In this document: positions 24,906-35,041 of the stretch, piece by piece | Position numbering within the stretch: the stretch's first letter is position 1 | How the letters are laid out: each line of letters starts with the position of its first letter | Origin: Brevibacterium sp. | GTDB lineage: Bacteria > Actinomycetota > Actinomycetes > Actinomycetales > Brevibacteriaceae | Assembly: GCF_031179145.1 (NCBI RefSeq) | Contig: NZ_JAPSIB010000018.1 | Span: 1 to 64,000, forward strand | Direction: 5' to 3' | Length of the DNA stretch: 64,000 nucleotides | Program-made: the position numbers and the translations under genes | The notes under the pieces: model-generated | Databases searched by the model: none | What the model was told of the DNA's origin: nothing | Seen by the model: only the letters and a program-made list of their open reading frames with translations

Positions 24906-25841
24906 TCACATCAATCCGTTGTCTTTGAGGAAGACCTTGGCCACTTGCGCGGCATCGATCCTGTTGATGGCCGAGGCTTCGTTGAGAGCCTGGATGGCTT
25001 CGAGGGTGAGCAGGGAGTGGAGGGTGTCGAGGAACGCCGGGGCATCGTCGTCCATCGCCGCGTAGGCGTCGTCCCTGATCAGGGGTACGACGTTCTGGAA
25101 CCCGAAGAGCTTCTTGTCGTCGTCGAGCACCACGAGATCGGAGCGCAGGAGCTGCGGATCGGTGGTGAAGACGTCCGCGGCCTGGATCTCTCCGCGTTCG
25201 ATCGCCTGGTAATTGAGTCCGATGCTCAGGGTTTTCAGCTCCATGTTGTCCAGGCCGTAGCTCTCGACGATGCCTTCGTACCCCTGGGCTCCCGTGACAT
25301 TGTCGGGGTAGGTGGAGTAGAGGAAGTCGCCGATGCCCTGGAGGTCGGAGATCTTCGCCAGTGAGTGTTCGTCCGCGAATTCCCGGCGCACGGCGATCGC
25401 GTTCTTGTTCTCGAACGGAGTCGCCTTGAGCATCCGGATCGAGTTCCCTTTCGCCCACTTCCCCGCCAGGTCATAGGTGGCCTCGGCGGAGTCCATGAGG
25501 CTCTCCTCCCCCATGAAGCTGACGAGGATGACTCCGGTGTACTCGGGATAGACGTCGATCTGTCCCGAGGTGAGCGCGGCGCTGATGATGTCGCTGGAGC
25601 CGACGTTCGTCTTCAGGTCGACCTGGTAGCCGAGTGCTCTCAGTCCCTGGGCGTACAGCTCGCCCATGATCCAGCTCTCCGCGAATCCCTTCGACCCGAC
25701 GGTGATCGTCCGGACGTCCTTCTTCCGCTTACCGACCGTCGCGGCCGACGGCGGAGTGCATCCGGCCAGCGCGACCGCGGCGGCACCGGCGCTCAGTGTG
25801 CCGAGTGCGGACAGAGCGGTGCGTCTGTTGATTGTGCGCAT
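24906..25841 (-). CDS. Glycine betaine/choline/carnitine-type substrate-binding lipoprotein (OsmF/OpuCC family)
   Basis: The 311-residue protein has an RR-containing signal (INRRTALSALG) and a lipobox LAGC (Cys28), so it is membrane-anchored outside the cell, possibly by Tat export. The mature part has the OpuAC fold with VGSKGFAESWIMGELYAQGL and YPEYTGV, the motif conserved in OsmF/OpuCC and related proteins. The aromatic cage that selects quaternary amines cannot be placed with certainty by eye. It lies six bases downstream of a CocE-type hydrolase gene and seven before the ATPase gene, in one operon. Confidence 0.9.
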   Translation of the reverse strand: MRTINRRTALSALGTLSAGAAAVALAGCTPPSAATVGKRKKDVRTITVGSKGFAESWIMGELYAQGLRALGYQVDLKTNVGSSDIISAALTSGQIDVYPEYTGVILVSFMGEESLMDSAEATYDLAGKWAKGNSIRMLKATPFENKNAIAVRREFADEHSLAKISDLQGIGDFLYSTYPDNVTGAQGYEGIVESYGLDNMELKTLSIGLNYQAIERGEIQAADVFTTDPQLLRSDLVVLDDDKKLFGFQNVVPLIRDDAYAAMDDDAPAFLDTLHSLLTLEAIQALNEASAINRIDAAQVAKVFLKDNGLM

Positions 25842-25847
25842 GAACCC

Positions 25848-27971
25848 TCAGTTCAGTTCTCTGGGAATGCTCGCCGAGGTGGTCCGCGAGTGGAACTGCT
25901 TCCCATCCTTGTAGGCGACGAGTTCGTTGGTGACGAGGAAGTTCTCGGCGTCGCCGGTCATCGTGCTGCGGGTGCGCAGTTCGACGTCCCAGCCGAGGTC
26001 GTCCGCCGTCGTGGCGTCCGCGGCCGCCTGCCGGGACCGAGCGGTGTCACTGACCGGGGCGGCGAGTGCCTGCCTGCGGTAGCGGACGATGCGTTCGCAT
26101 ACGGCCCGCGGGGAGAGCGGATCCGTTTCACTGCGTTCGTAGGAGTCGCGTTCGAGCGTGGAGTAGAAGAGTCCATCGCTGGAATTCGTCTGCCAGTCTT
26201 CGACGACGGTCGTGACCGTGGCGGTTCTGGCGACGAGGTCGGTGACCAGTTCGCGAGTCATGGGTGCCCCACCCGCGTCGATCGTCGAGGCCGGTGGTGT
26301 TGGCGGGGTGCCCAGTGCCGCGGTGAGCTCGCGGGTGCGCTCCGCGTCCTCGGCCGCCGAGGTGACCGTGCGGATGGGCAGCGTCAGTTCCGGCTCCGTG
26401 AGAACGCTGATCGTCGTGGCTTCGGGTGAGGGCCACAGGTTCGGCCAGAAGCTCGCCGAGAGACTCAGCCGCAGCCGGTGCCCGGGGGTGAACCGATGGG
26501 TGAGTGCCAGCAGCGGGAACTCGACCTCGACGGGCTCTCTCGGGGTCAGTGCCTCGGGGTGTTCATGAGTTGAATGGTGGGTCAGATTGAACAGCCCGAT
26601 CGTCAGCAGTCTCGAGCTGCCGTCTGGGGCGACGTCGCAGAGCCTGGCAGCGACGACGCCTCGGTCAGTGCTCGAGCTCAGCGTCGCCTTGAGAGTCGGG
26701 GTGCCGACGATCTCGAGGCTCTCCTCAAGGTCCCAGGTCGCCGTGTAGGACCGGGCGTCGTCGGCGGCTTGGTCACCGGCCATTCCTGCGGCTTCGCCGA
26801 ACTGCAGCCAGCTGCCGCCGTTGAAGCCGATGAGCTCGGTGCTGTTCAGTTCGGTCGGACCGGCCAGGATCGCCGCCCTCGTGTCGAGGGTCGTCTCGGT
26901 CACCTGTTCCGAGGGCCAGTAGTCCTCGGCGATCCAACGGCCCTCGCGGATCGCCCGGTCTGAGTGGACGGGGGCGCTGTCGGGGACGAAGGCGCGCAGC
27001 TGTGGCTGCTCCCTGACTCCGTTGTCGATTCCGGACATCCACTGATCCCACCAGGCCACCGCCTCGGCGATGAAGTCGATGCCGGGTCCCGGTGCCGCCT
27101 GGTGGGGGTAGTTGTGGGCCCATGGCCCGAGGAGCGCGTGGATCGGCGGGTAGTCGGGGTTGGTCCTGCGCTGCTCGTTCGCGTTGTCCATGAGGCGGAA
27201 CAGCGTCGTCCGGTATTCGTCGAGGAGTCCGCCCACGGCGAGGACCGGGACCTGGATCGCCTCAGGCGTCTCGCACACCGACCCGTGCTTCCAGTAGTCG
27301 TCACGGCGCTGATGACCGAGCCACTCGTCGATGTTGACCGGCGCCTCGTCGATCCGGCGCCTCCAGTCGGACTCCCAGCCTTCGCCCATGACTGCGGGGT
27401 CCTGGGGGCGGGCGTTGTATGCCCACATGGTCGAGGCCCAGGAGAGCATCTGGTCTCCGACGATGGCGCCGCCGTTGTAGTGGACATCGTCGGCATAACG
27501 GTCATCGGTGGAGCAGACGGTGATGACTGCGGCGAGCTCCGGTGGCTGCAGGGCAGCGAGCTGGAGTCCGTTGAAGCCACCCCAGGACTTGCCGATGATG
27601 CCGACTTTGCCGTTGCACCACTCCTGGTTCGCGATCCAGGTCAGGACCTGGAGTCCGTCGTCGAGCTCGGTGGCCGAGTATTCGTCGGTCATGACGCCGG
27701 TGGAGTCGCCCGCTCCGCGCAGGTCGACGCGGACACTGGCGTAGCCGGCGCGGGCGAATTCGGTGTGGATCGTCTGGTCGCGGCCCGCGGTCATGTCGTT
27801 CTTGCGGTACGGAATGTATTCGAGGACGGCGGGGACCGCGTCCTCGGCGAGGTCGGCGGGAAGCCAGACGCGGGCGGCCAGTTCGATGCCGTCGGCCAAG
27901 GGGATCCGGGTGTGCTCGATCACGCGGACCGGACGGGGTGCTGCGCGGTACCTATGAGAAGTTGTCGCCAT
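25848..27971 (-). CDS. CocE/NonD family serine hydrolase (X-Pro dipeptidyl-peptidase S15 fold)
   Basis: The roughly 707-residue protein has the N-terminal alpha/beta-hydrolase domain of S15/CocE enzymes. The nucleophile is in GIIGKSWGGFNGLQ, preceded by RVDLRGAGDS, the oxyanion/tyrosine strand region. The His is in LLGPWAHNYPHQ. A jelly-roll C-terminal domain follows (residues about 430-640). There is no signal peptide, so it acts in the cytosol. It is the promoter-proximal gene of the OpuC-like ABC operon, six bases before the binding-protein gene. This suggests that it cleaves an ester or amide of an imported quaternary amine; that is inference. An ATG at 27989 is an alternative start. Confidence 0.85.
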   Translation of the reverse strand: MATTSHRYRAAPRPVRVIEHTRIPLADGIELAARVWLPADLAEDAVPAVLEYIPYRKNDMTAGRDQTIHTEFARAGYASVRVDLRGAGDSTGVMTDEYSATELDDGLQVLTWIANQEWCNGKVGIIGKSWGGFNGLQLAALQPPELAAVITVCSTDDRYADDVHYNGGAIVGDQMLSWASTMWAYNARPQDPAVMGEGWESDWRRRIDEAPVNIDEWLGHQRRDDYWKHGSVCETPEAIQVPVLAVGGLLDEYRTTLFRLMDNANEQRRTNPDYPPIHALLGPWAHNYPHQAAPGPGIDFIAEAVAWWDQWMSGIDNGVREQPQLRAFVPDSAPVHSDRAIREGRWIAEDYWPSEQVTETTLDTRAAILAGPTELNSTELIGFNGGSWLQFGEAAGMAGDQAADDARSYTATWDLEESLEIVGTPTLKATLSSSTDRGVVAARLCDVAPDGSSRLLTIGLFNLTHHSTHEHPEALTPREPVEVEFPLLALTHRFTPGHRLRLSLSASFWPNLWPSPEATTISVLTEPELTLPIRTVTSAAEDAERTRELTAALGTPPTPPASTIDAGGAPMTRELVTDLVARTATVTTVVEDWQTNSSDGLFYSTLERDSYERSETDPLSPRAVCERIVRYRRQALAAPVSDTARSRQAAADATTADDLGWDVELRTRSTMTGDAENFLVTNELVAYKDGKQFHSRTTSASIPRELN

Positions 27972-28116
27972 GGTGAACCACGGTAACATACTGCCTGCAC
28001 GGTCGTTCAGTTATTGTGTGATGTGGACTACTTCTTCGAGGTCTGCGATTGCCTGCCAGCCCATCGCCTCGGCGGCCGTGTGGCCCAGTGGCCGCTGAGG
28101 CGACGGAAGTTTCGCT

Positions 28117-29700
28117 TCAGATCAGGTTCTGCTCCTTGGCCATCTGCCTGACATACATCGGCGCTGCGAACAGCGAGGGCAGCATCACGAACGCGACGGG
28201 CACCGCGGTGACGACAATCGCAGACTGCAGGGCGCTGACGCCGCCCTCACCCAGGCTGATCAAGACCGCTGCCGTCACCCCGATGAGGACGGCCCAAACG
28301 GCGCGGAGGATCGGCGACGGCTCTCCCGAGGTCATACATGACTGCGACATGGCGTACGACATCGTGTCCGTGGTCGTGGCCACGAAGGTCATGGTCAGCA
28401 CCAGGAATCCGATGCTGACGAGCAGCGACAGCGGCAGGTTGGCACTGATCGCCATCACTGCCGCGGGCAGCCCCTCCTCCATCAACGGGGTGGAGATCGA
28501 ACCGGTGGACTGCTGTTCGAGGTAGATGCCGGTACCGCCCAGGACGGCGAACCACAGCGTCGTGGCGACGGGCGGCAGCACCGTTGTGCTGACGAGGAGA
28601 TCGCGAACCGTGCGACCGCGCGAGATGCGAGCGACGAAGATGGCCATGAGAGGCGCGTATCCCAGGAACCAGCCGAAGAAGAACACGGTCCAGCCCGACA
28701 GCCATTCGGTGTCCCCGCGATAGAGCGTCATGCTGAAGAAGTCGGTCATGTACAGGGCGAAACCGCTGGCGTACGCCCTGAGCACGAACCAGGCAGATCC
28801 AAGCAGGAGAACCAGGGCCATGAGTCCCAGCGCAAGCCACACGTTGACTCGGCTGAGGAACTGAATACCACGACTGACGCCAGAGAAGACGCTGACACCG
28901 GCGATAGCGGTGAGAACGGCGATGACAGCGAGTTGGACGCCGTACACGTTGGGGATCCCGAACAGAGATTCGAGTCCGTAGGAGACCTGCAGGCCCAGGA
29001 AGCCGACGGGTCCGATGGTTCCCGCGGCCACGGAGATCACGCACACGACGTCGACTGCCACGGCGATGGGACCCGATGCGGCTCTCTTTCCGAGGATCGG
29101 GTACAGGAGGCTGCGCGGGCGCAGGGGCATCCCCTTCTCGGCTGCGCGCATCATCACGATGGCTCCCAATGAGCCGAGTATCGCCCAGGCGAGGAATCCC
29201 CAGTCGACGAAGCTCGTCGCCAAGGCCGCGGCCACTGCATCGATTTGACCGTTCGAAGTGCCGGTGAAATAGGGAGGCGTCGAAGAATAGTGGTACATCG
29301 GTTCGGCGGCGGCCCAGAAGACACCTCCGGCGGCGAGCAATGTCGTCATGATCATTGCGATCCAGCTGAACCGATTGAAATCCGGTTTCGCTTGGTTCCC
29401 CAACCGCGCTTTTGCCCATGGGGTGAAAATGAGCACCAGTGCGATGAGGAAAGTCACCAGGAGCAGCAATTGCCAATACATGCCGAATACTTCAGCGCTG
29501 ACAGAGAAGGCGGTTTCCACCCAATTCGAAGTCTGGGAGGGAAGAACGAGTGCCAGAACCACAAAAGCGGCGAGGATTCCTACGCTCGCAGCGGTCACGG
29601 TGAGATCGATGCCACGGTTCGGAACTGACTGGGTTGGCTTCTCGGCGTCCGGCAGCGCCGTGCTCTGAGATGCGGGAGGGGCGGTGGTCGTCGTACTCAT
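28117..29700 (-). CDS. BCCT family transporter (betaine/carnitine/choline type)
   Basis: The 527-residue protein has 12 membrane helices. The BCCT core motif is present in TM8 and the following loop, reading FFGWFLGYAPLMAIFVARISRGRTVR. The central W-S-W region is replaced by W-F-L-G-Y compared with the classic W-x-S-W form. TM4 carries GVFWAAAEPMYHYSSTPP. Substrates are usually quaternary ammonium or dimethylsulfonium compounds carried with Na+ or H+. The N-terminal 30 residues are Thr/Pro-rich. It lies upstream of the CocE/OpuC-like operon on the same strand, 145 bp apart, consistent with related substrates. Confidence 0.9.
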   Translation of the reverse strand: MSTTTTAPPASQSTALPDAEKPTQSVPNRGIDLTVTAASVGILAAFVVLALVLPSQTSNWVETAFSVSAEVFGMYWQLLLLVTFLIALVLIFTPWAKARLGNQAKPDFNRFSWIAMIMTTLLAAGGVFWAAAEPMYHYSSTPPYFTGTSNGQIDAVAAALATSFVDWGFLAWAILGSLGAIVMMRAAEKGMPLRPRSLLYPILGKRAASGPIAVAVDVVCVISVAAGTIGPVGFLGLQVSYGLESLFGIPNVYGVQLAVIAVLTAIAGVSVFSGVSRGIQFLSRVNVWLALGLMALVLLLGSAWFVLRAYASGFALYMTDFFSMTLYRGDTEWLSGWTVFFFGWFLGYAPLMAIFVARISRGRTVRDLLVSTTVLPPVATTLWFAVLGGTGIYLEQQSTGSISTPLMEEGLPAAVMAISANLPLSLLVSIGFLVLTMTFVATTTDTMSYAMSQSCMTSGEPSPILRAVWAVLIGVTAAVLISLGEGGVSALQSAIVVTAVPVAFVMLPSLFAAPMYVRQMAKEQNLI

Positions 29701-30032
29701 CGAATATCTGCTCTCTCGGCCCCAGCATCAAGACGACTTGTGGCTGGGACTTCGTTTCTGTCGGCGACTGGCGAAAAACACAAGCCTCCACCCTAAAACA
29801 ATTCGAAGTGTGAGTCTCGGAGCAGAAAATGGTATGGGCGTGAGAATGAACTCAGATAGTCCAACTGGATCTCACACCGGGAAATCGAGGATCAGACGTC
29901 GGCACCATTTTGAACAACTCGCACTGACGGCGAAATTGGTGATTGAGACGTCCGCGCTCTGCTCGACGCAGAAACTTCCGGCTACGCCATGTCCGCACTC
30001 CTCCGGCCCCTGCCGTCCCAGCTACCGCCATC
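29701..30032. other. Intergenic region between the BCCT gene and the helicase operon end
   Basis: The 332 bp separate the BCCT start (29700) from the helicase stop (30033), both on the minus strand. The BCCT promoter must lie here. Composition is lower in G+C near the BCCT end (29760-29960). I see no open frame with family features, no clear stem-loop and no repeats or att-like duplication. Confidence 0.4.
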
Positions 30033-33000
30033 TCACCCGAGCGGCGGTTGCAGGTTAATCGCCAGCTGCGCTGGGTCGAGTTCTTTGGACCCGAGGTATC
30101 GGAGCAGGTCTTCCTGGCGCGGCTGTCCGATGACCATCCGATACCCCGCTACGCTGCGCAACAGTCGTTGATACTTCCTCGATTCCTTGCTCATCGGCAT
30201 CACTGGAACATAGCGTTCGATGACGGCCCCACCAGGAACCGTGTAAACCCAGAACGGAGTCAGCTCCGATTCGTCGTCCGGTCGTTGGGCTTCGGCAGCG
30301 GAGAATAGCGCGTGCCACGGGTCGTCGACTGTCGACCACAAAGCCTCGGCGCCGTGCTGAATGGCTATATTCTTACGCACAGCGTGACCTTTGTATCGGT
30401 GAACTCGTCCCTCCCGCTGTTCGAGATCGACGGGATTGGTCGGCAGGTTCCAATGAACGATTGCGTGGCTGTAAGTATGGAAGTCGAGGCCTTCCTGCCC
30501 GACGGAAGTGGAAGCGAGGACGAAGGGTCGGAACGGCGAATTGAATGCTTTCTGCACCGACGCCTCCCGTTCGACCTTCTTGCCGTCGGTGACCACCTGA
30601 CCGAGTCGAGTTGCGACGTTGAGTCGGATCCGATGGCTATCGGTGAGCAGAGTGCCGTCTTCGCCCACGCGATATTCGTCGAAAACATTGCTCACGGTGT
30701 TGAGCCCCAGCGTGGATCGGCACTCTGCGGTCAAGTTCTGGGCGCGAGAGATGTCATCCATATTCTGCAGGGACAGGCTCTCCACAAGATTGTGGAAGTA
30801 CTCGTCGAGAACTGACTGCAGGCATCCGTCGAGGCAATGCTGCACCACCGTCTGCCAGTACCGGTCCTCAGTCTCGCCCCCTCGCAGCACCGCGACGGCC
30901 TCGGGAGAGTTGAAGAGGCGGCGAAAGCTTCTGGCGATTGTGATCGACTGCATCCGCAATTCCGGGGATGCCAATGCCTCATCTCCCCCGCAAGAGCGCG
31001 ACAGTGCCCGCAGTGAGGCGACAGCCGGCCCGGCCAGTGCGACAGTGGCCAGCACATTTATGAGATCCTCGGGCACCCGCCCCAACTGCATGAAATCCAC
31101 GGAAACCAGTCGGTCCCGGTGGGCTGAGAACGCAGACACCGTATCGCTCTCAGTGTCCTCCGAAACCGTGCTGCCGAGAATCTCCTCGAACTCGTTCTGA
31201 TCGGCTGTCTCCGACAGGCGGTCGAGCAATATAGGCGCAGCCCAGTACCATGACTGGTCGGCTCGGCCCTCGACGGGAGCGTCCTCTGTCAGCGGTGAGA
31301 GCACCTCGGCGACCCTGTCACGGACCACGGCAATAATTTCGGCCGTGGGAACGTCGAAACGTCCCCACTCACGGGCCAAGCTGAGCGGATCGCCGATGCG
31401 GGCAAGCACCGTCGAGGGATAAGTCAGGGCGAAGAGAGACATGGTCGCCGGCTCACCATCTCGCAGTTTGTATTGGAGCGGGGTGGCGATCTTCTCGTGC
31501 TGATCATAATTGAGCGCAGAGTGGGCCTGTTCCATGGCACGTCGTTCGGCTTCATAGGACAGGATCATGGAGATGGCTTTGGGCACGACGTTCCATGCGG
31601 AGAAGACAAGCCGTTTGGTGAAGTCACACGATTCCGCGTAGGCACCGCTCAGGGGGTAGTACGGCAACGAAGGAGGAAGCCAGAGCAGCTTCCATACACC
31701 ACGGTCGAGGACATCGGCCACCATTCCGCGGGCTTTGGCATTGCCCGGGTCGAGCCGGCGGTAAGTGCGTATGTCGTCCCAGGACAGAAACCCGTGGCCA
31801 TCGGCAACGACGGATCTGATCAAGGGGTCTGCATCCGATACCGCTTCGCGGAACTTCCTGTTGAAGACGTAGGAATCGCTGTCCATGAGACTCAACGGAT
31901 AGGGCATGGAACGCCAGTATTCGAAGGCGTCCGGGTGGTCGATCGCCTTGGTGATCGAATCCATGGACCTCCATACTCGGACGTCCTCAGCGCTGAGTGA
32001 GACACCGGGCATTTCGACCTCGCGAATCATGTTGTCATTCTCCGGTGTAGCCGACATCCGTTCGGTTCGGCACATCACGGTGCGCAATCCTGCCTCGGCT
32101 CGAGCCTTTGCTTCATGAGCAGTCGCGATGTCTCCATCTATGACGAGGGTCTCGCGCAGAATCTTGAGGTTTTCGGTGATGTCACGTGCCTGATCCTCCC
32201 CAGCGAGGAACTTCACCGTTCGAGTGAAATCTGCATAGTGATCATCGCCTTCAGGCTCGTCCGGCAGAGTGTACATCTTGTATGGAGTGGCCGAAAGCAG
32301 CAGTGTCCGTGAGTCCCGGTGATTGAAGACGGCATCGGCCAGCTGCGAGACCTCGCTCTCCTGATCGTCGGTCGTCAGCAAGTCCTTGAACCGTTGGAAT
32401 TCGTCGAGGATGACAAGATCGGGCTCCAGCGCGTCGACAGAGGCGAGAGCGAGTTCGGATCGCAGTCTGCCCATCAGGCCGGCCCGGCTCGCGGAGAGTT
32501 TCGAGTCGGGATCCTCGGGGTCGGAGCTGTTCGGACGCAGGGGTCCTCTCCTGTAGTTCAACTTCGCGACACATGCTCTCAGCTCGTCTTCGAGCGTTCC
32601 ACCCTCAGGCCCCGGCTTCGTCTGCAGACGGCGGCCGAAGTCCGCCACGATGTCTGGGTCGAGCGGTTGCGTCTGCCGTTCGCGCAGTCGATAGCGAAAG
32701 TTGTCGGAATCCATCCGACCTTCAAAGAACCGAAACCATCTATTGGCGGCCACTTCCCTTCGACCCCAGAGTTCGGCAAGGATCCAGTAGATGAGAATCC
32801 GTTCGTCGGCGGTGCCCAGGGTGCCTCGCGTCGAAAAGGAAGTCCCAGGGGTCAGCGAGATGAAGTTGACCTTCTGATTCTTGAGAGCAGAAGTGGCTGT
32901 CGCCAACATTGTCAGCCTGTTGGGCAGAACCATCGTGCTGCCGGCGGATTCGTCGATGACGTCGCGCAGCCTATTGAGGTTCTGGGCGGCGATCTGTCCG

Positions 33001-33233
33001 TTGCTGCAGATATAGACGATGTCGATTCGCTCGACCTTATCGTGGAGTTCGTGAATTGTCTTGGCGATGACGCCTTTGGCGATCATCGTTTTGCCCAACC
33101 CGACTTCGTCGGCGACCAGAAACTTTCGTGTGGCGTCAGGGTCGGTCCACAGCCTGCGGAAGGCGTAATCGACCGTGTTCCGTTGAAAGTCCTTGAGGGA
33201 ATCCAAGATCGCTTCGACATCCGGCAGCCTCAT
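30033..33233 (-). CDS. SNF2/RapA-like superfamily 2 helicase of a DUF6361-PLD-helicase operon
   Basis: The 1066-residue protein starts at ATG 33233, with AAGGAGGTG five bases upstream and an ATGA overlap with the preceding gene. Walker A is in ADEVGLGKTMIAKG (41-54), Walker B is DEFQ (about 275), and motif III is LLLSATPYKMYT (about 305). Helicase C motifs V-VI are in STSVGQEGLDFH and EQREGRVHRYKGH (about 900-940). The two RecA-like halves are separated by about 550 residues with no domain I recognise. Such proteins translocate on nucleic acid. The operon context with a PLD nuclease suggests restriction of foreign DNA or RNA. Third codon positions are visibly richer in A/T than in flanking genes. 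Confidence 0.88.
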   Translation of the reverse strand: MRLPDVEAILDSLKDFQRNTVDYAFRRLWTDPDATRKFLVADEVGLGKTMIAKGVIAKTIHELHDKVERIDIVYICSNGQIAAQNLNRLRDVIDESAGSTMVLPNRLTMLATATSALKNQKVNFISLTPGTSFSTRGTLGTADERILIYWILAELWGRREVAANRWFRFFEGRMDSDNFRYRLRERQTQPLDPDIVADFGRRLQTKPGPEGGTLEDELRACVAKLNYRRGPLRPNSSDPEDPDSKLSASRAGLMGRLRSELALASVDALEPDLVILDEFQRFKDLLTTDDQESEVSQLADAVFNHRDSRTLLLSATPYKMYTLPDEPEGDDHYADFTRTVKFLAGEDQARDITENLKILRETLVIDGDIATAHEAKARAEAGLRTVMCRTERMSATPENDNMIREVEMPGVSLSAEDVRVWRSMDSITKAIDHPDAFEYWRSMPYPLSLMDSDSYVFNRKFREAVSDADPLIRSVVADGHGFLSWDDIRTYRRLDPGNAKARGMVADVLDRGVWKLLWLPPSLPYYPLSGAYAESCDFTKRLVFSAWNVVPKAISMILSYEAERRAMEQAHSALNYDQHEKIATPLQYKLRDGEPATMSLFALTYPSTVLARIGDPLSLAREWGRFDVPTAEIIAVVRDRVAEVLSPLTEDAPVEGRADQSWYWAAPILLDRLSETADQNEFEEILGSTVSEDTESDTVSAFSAHRDRLVSVDFMQLGRVPEDLINVLATVALAGPAVASLRALSRSCGGDEALASPELRMQSITIARSFRRLFNSPEAVAVLRGGETEDRYWQTVVQHCLDGCLQSVLDEYFHNLVESLSLQNMDDISRAQNLTAECRSTLGLNTVSNVFDEYRVGEDGTLLTDSHRIRLNVATRLGQVVTDGKKVEREASVQKAFNSPFRPFVLASTSVGQEGLDFHTYSHAIVHWNLPTNPVDLEQREGRVHRYKGHAVRKNIAIQHGAEALWSTVDDPWHALFSAAEAQRPDDESELTPFWVYTVPGGAVIERYVPVMPMSKESRKYQRLLRSVAGYRMVIGQPRQEDLLRYLGSKELDPAQLAINLQPPLG

Positions 33234-35041
33234 GGCAACACCTCCTTGTGGACTGTCCAGATAGCGGCCCACAGATTCCGAAAACCCTCGAGCTCGAGTT
33301 GGTCTCTGTTGTCGAGTCGTTCGAGGTCGTCGATCGCGGCACTGATTCGAGCCAGCGCCGCATCGTCTCGTCCCGCAGCGCGAACCAGTGGTTCGAATAG
33401 AGCATAATCATCAACGCCATAACCGACAGCCGGAGCGCAGCCGTCCCACCCGAGGCTGTCGAGTTCTGAGGCCCAGGTATCGTACGCCGGATCGCCAAGG
33501 AGCAGGATGAGGTACCGGATCACGTCTTCTTTAGAGGAGAAGTACTGTCCCATGGCAAGCAGCTGTCGGTCGCCGAGGTCTCCTGTGAGTCGAGCTTTGA
33601 CTGTGCATCCTCGGGCCACTGTCATGTCGCCCTCGACAATGGTGGTCTCGACGATGATGTAAGGAGTGATCCTTTCCCTAGGAATGAAATCCCATCCGGC
33701 TTCGACCGAACCAGACGGCAATCGCTTTTTCAGAGCCGGTGAAGTGGCAAGAGCCACTGTGGTCGTTCCGGGGTCAGTCCACGACCCTTCGATGCTCAGG
33801 GAAACTTTCACTCCGTCACCATCGTCTCCGATGACCGTGAGCACGGGGTGAGCGAGCGACAGCAGGGCGTGGGCCCTTTCTATCTCGCTGTATATCACTT
33901 CGGCAATGTCAGGTTGTGTTGCGCGGCACTGCGGAATGTGCTCTTCAAGGACCGAGGACAAGCCGGCCCCACCTTTGCTTTCCTCCCAGGCTGCGTCGAT
34001 TCCACAGGACTTCTTGGGTCCGCGCAGTCGGACGTCGAACTCGACGTTACGGTGCCATGCCGAATAGGTGAGGTTGGCGCTTCCGGTGAGAACTTCGGAC
34101 TCTTGACCGATATCGAAAATGAAGGTCTTAGCATGCAATCCAGCGTTCGGAACCGCCCACTTGTGCCCGGTGCCGGACTTGCCGTCGTTCTCATCTCTGG
34201 CCGAAGCATCAATGTCGGGACGCAGGGTCCAGGTCGTCCAAGCTTCGAGCGATGCGGAGCCGCAATGGTCTATTGTCTCGGGTCTGGACACCAAGGTCCG
34301 AGAATCCGCGACCGAACCGAGCTGCTTCAGTGCGCCGAGTGAGATGAATGGTGTGATGGCCAGCACCTCGTCGGCCGATTTCGGGAATGCGTATCCCGAT
34401 TCGGCGAAGCCACGAGGAACGAACTCGGCAGAGGTGAATGGCGATGGAGGCCCGAGTCGAGCGATGCGCAGTGTCGAGCAGATGTCGGTCAGCAGATGCT
34501 CGCGCGGATCTCCCGCAGTGATCCCGGCGACCGACGTGAGGAACTCGATCAGAGGTGTGGTCTGGATCGGGGTGTCGAGGTCAGACTCCTCGTCGAGACT
34601 GAGCAGAGTATCCCAGGAACGGTCAGCGGTGATGTTGCGGCTGAGCACGAGCACTCGGTGTAGGAGATTGCCATTGTGATCGGCGAAACGCAGGACCCAG
34701 ACCTTGGGATGGAAGACTCCATCTCTCGGGTAAACCTCGACAATGCAGTCCTCGACGAAGGTCAGAACTGGCGCAATCGGCTTCGTGGACGCTGCGATTG
34801 CGCCGGCTTGACAGTAAATCGTCATACGGTCGCTGTAACGGCGGACGGCTTCGAGGAGCTTGATGCTGTCGGTAGCCGCGGGCTGCTCGACTCCAGTGTC
34901 GAAGAGCGCGAAGGACAACGGCGCGAAAAGCACCTCCTCAAGGTCGAGCGAATAGGTGGTGCCGATCGCGATATCGACGTGGAATCCGGCGGGCGGCCTG
35001 AGAACGTCGCTGTAGACCGCGCGGGTTTCGGGAGTGAGCAT
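33230..35041 (-). CDS. Phospholipase D-superfamily nuclease-like protein
   Basis: The 603-residue protein carries two HKD-type motifs. The first is F-H-P-K-V-W-V-L followed by SRNIT (about residue 110), where the Asp is less clear. The second is a classical L-H-A-K-T-F-I-F-D with G-S-A-N-L-T (about 298-325). Spacing resembles PLD-fold nucleases such as those in restriction and Mokosh-type systems rather than lipid hydrolases; no signal peptide or membrane segment is seen. The C-terminal 300 residues contain beta-rich segments and are unassigned. The ATG at 35041 shares TGATG with the DUF6361 stop; upstream in-frame codons lie inside that gene and were rejected. Confidence 0.85.
   Translation of the reverse strand: MLTPETRAVYSDVLRPPAGFHVDIAIGTTYSLDLEEVLFAPLSFALFDTGVEQPAATDSIKLLEAVRRYSDRMTIYCQAGAIAASTKPIAPVLTFVEDCIVEVYPRDGVFHPKVWVLRFADHNGNLLHRVLVLSRNITADRSWDTLLSLDEESDLDTPIQTTPLIEFLTSVAGITAGDPREHLLTDICSTLRIARLGPPSPFTSAEFVPRGFAESGYAFPKSADEVLAITPFISLGALKQLGSVADSRTLVSRPETIDHCGSASLEAWTTWTLRPDIDASARDENDGKSGTGHKWAVPNAGLHAKTFIFDIGQESEVLTGSANLTYSAWHRNVEFDVRLRGPKKSCGIDAAWEESKGGAGLSSVLEEHIPQCRATQPDIAEVIYSEIERAHALLSLAHPVLTVIGDDGDGVKVSLSIEGSWTDPGTTTVALATSPALKKRLPSGSVEAGWDFIPRERITPYIIVETTIVEGDMTVARGCTVKARLTGDLGDRQLLAMGQYFSSKEDVIRYLILLLGDPAYDTWASELDSLGWDGCAPAVGYGVDDYALFEPLVRAAGRDDAALARISAAIDDLERLDNRDQLELEGFRNLWAAIWTVHKEVLP

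Noticed and set aside
29701..30032. Attachment site or integrase remnant bordering the defence operon
   Set aside because: No tRNA, direct repeat or recombinase fragment could be found on either side.
33234..33272. Start of the helicase at 33272
   Set aside because: AAGGAGGTG at the right distance and an ATGA overlap support 33233.
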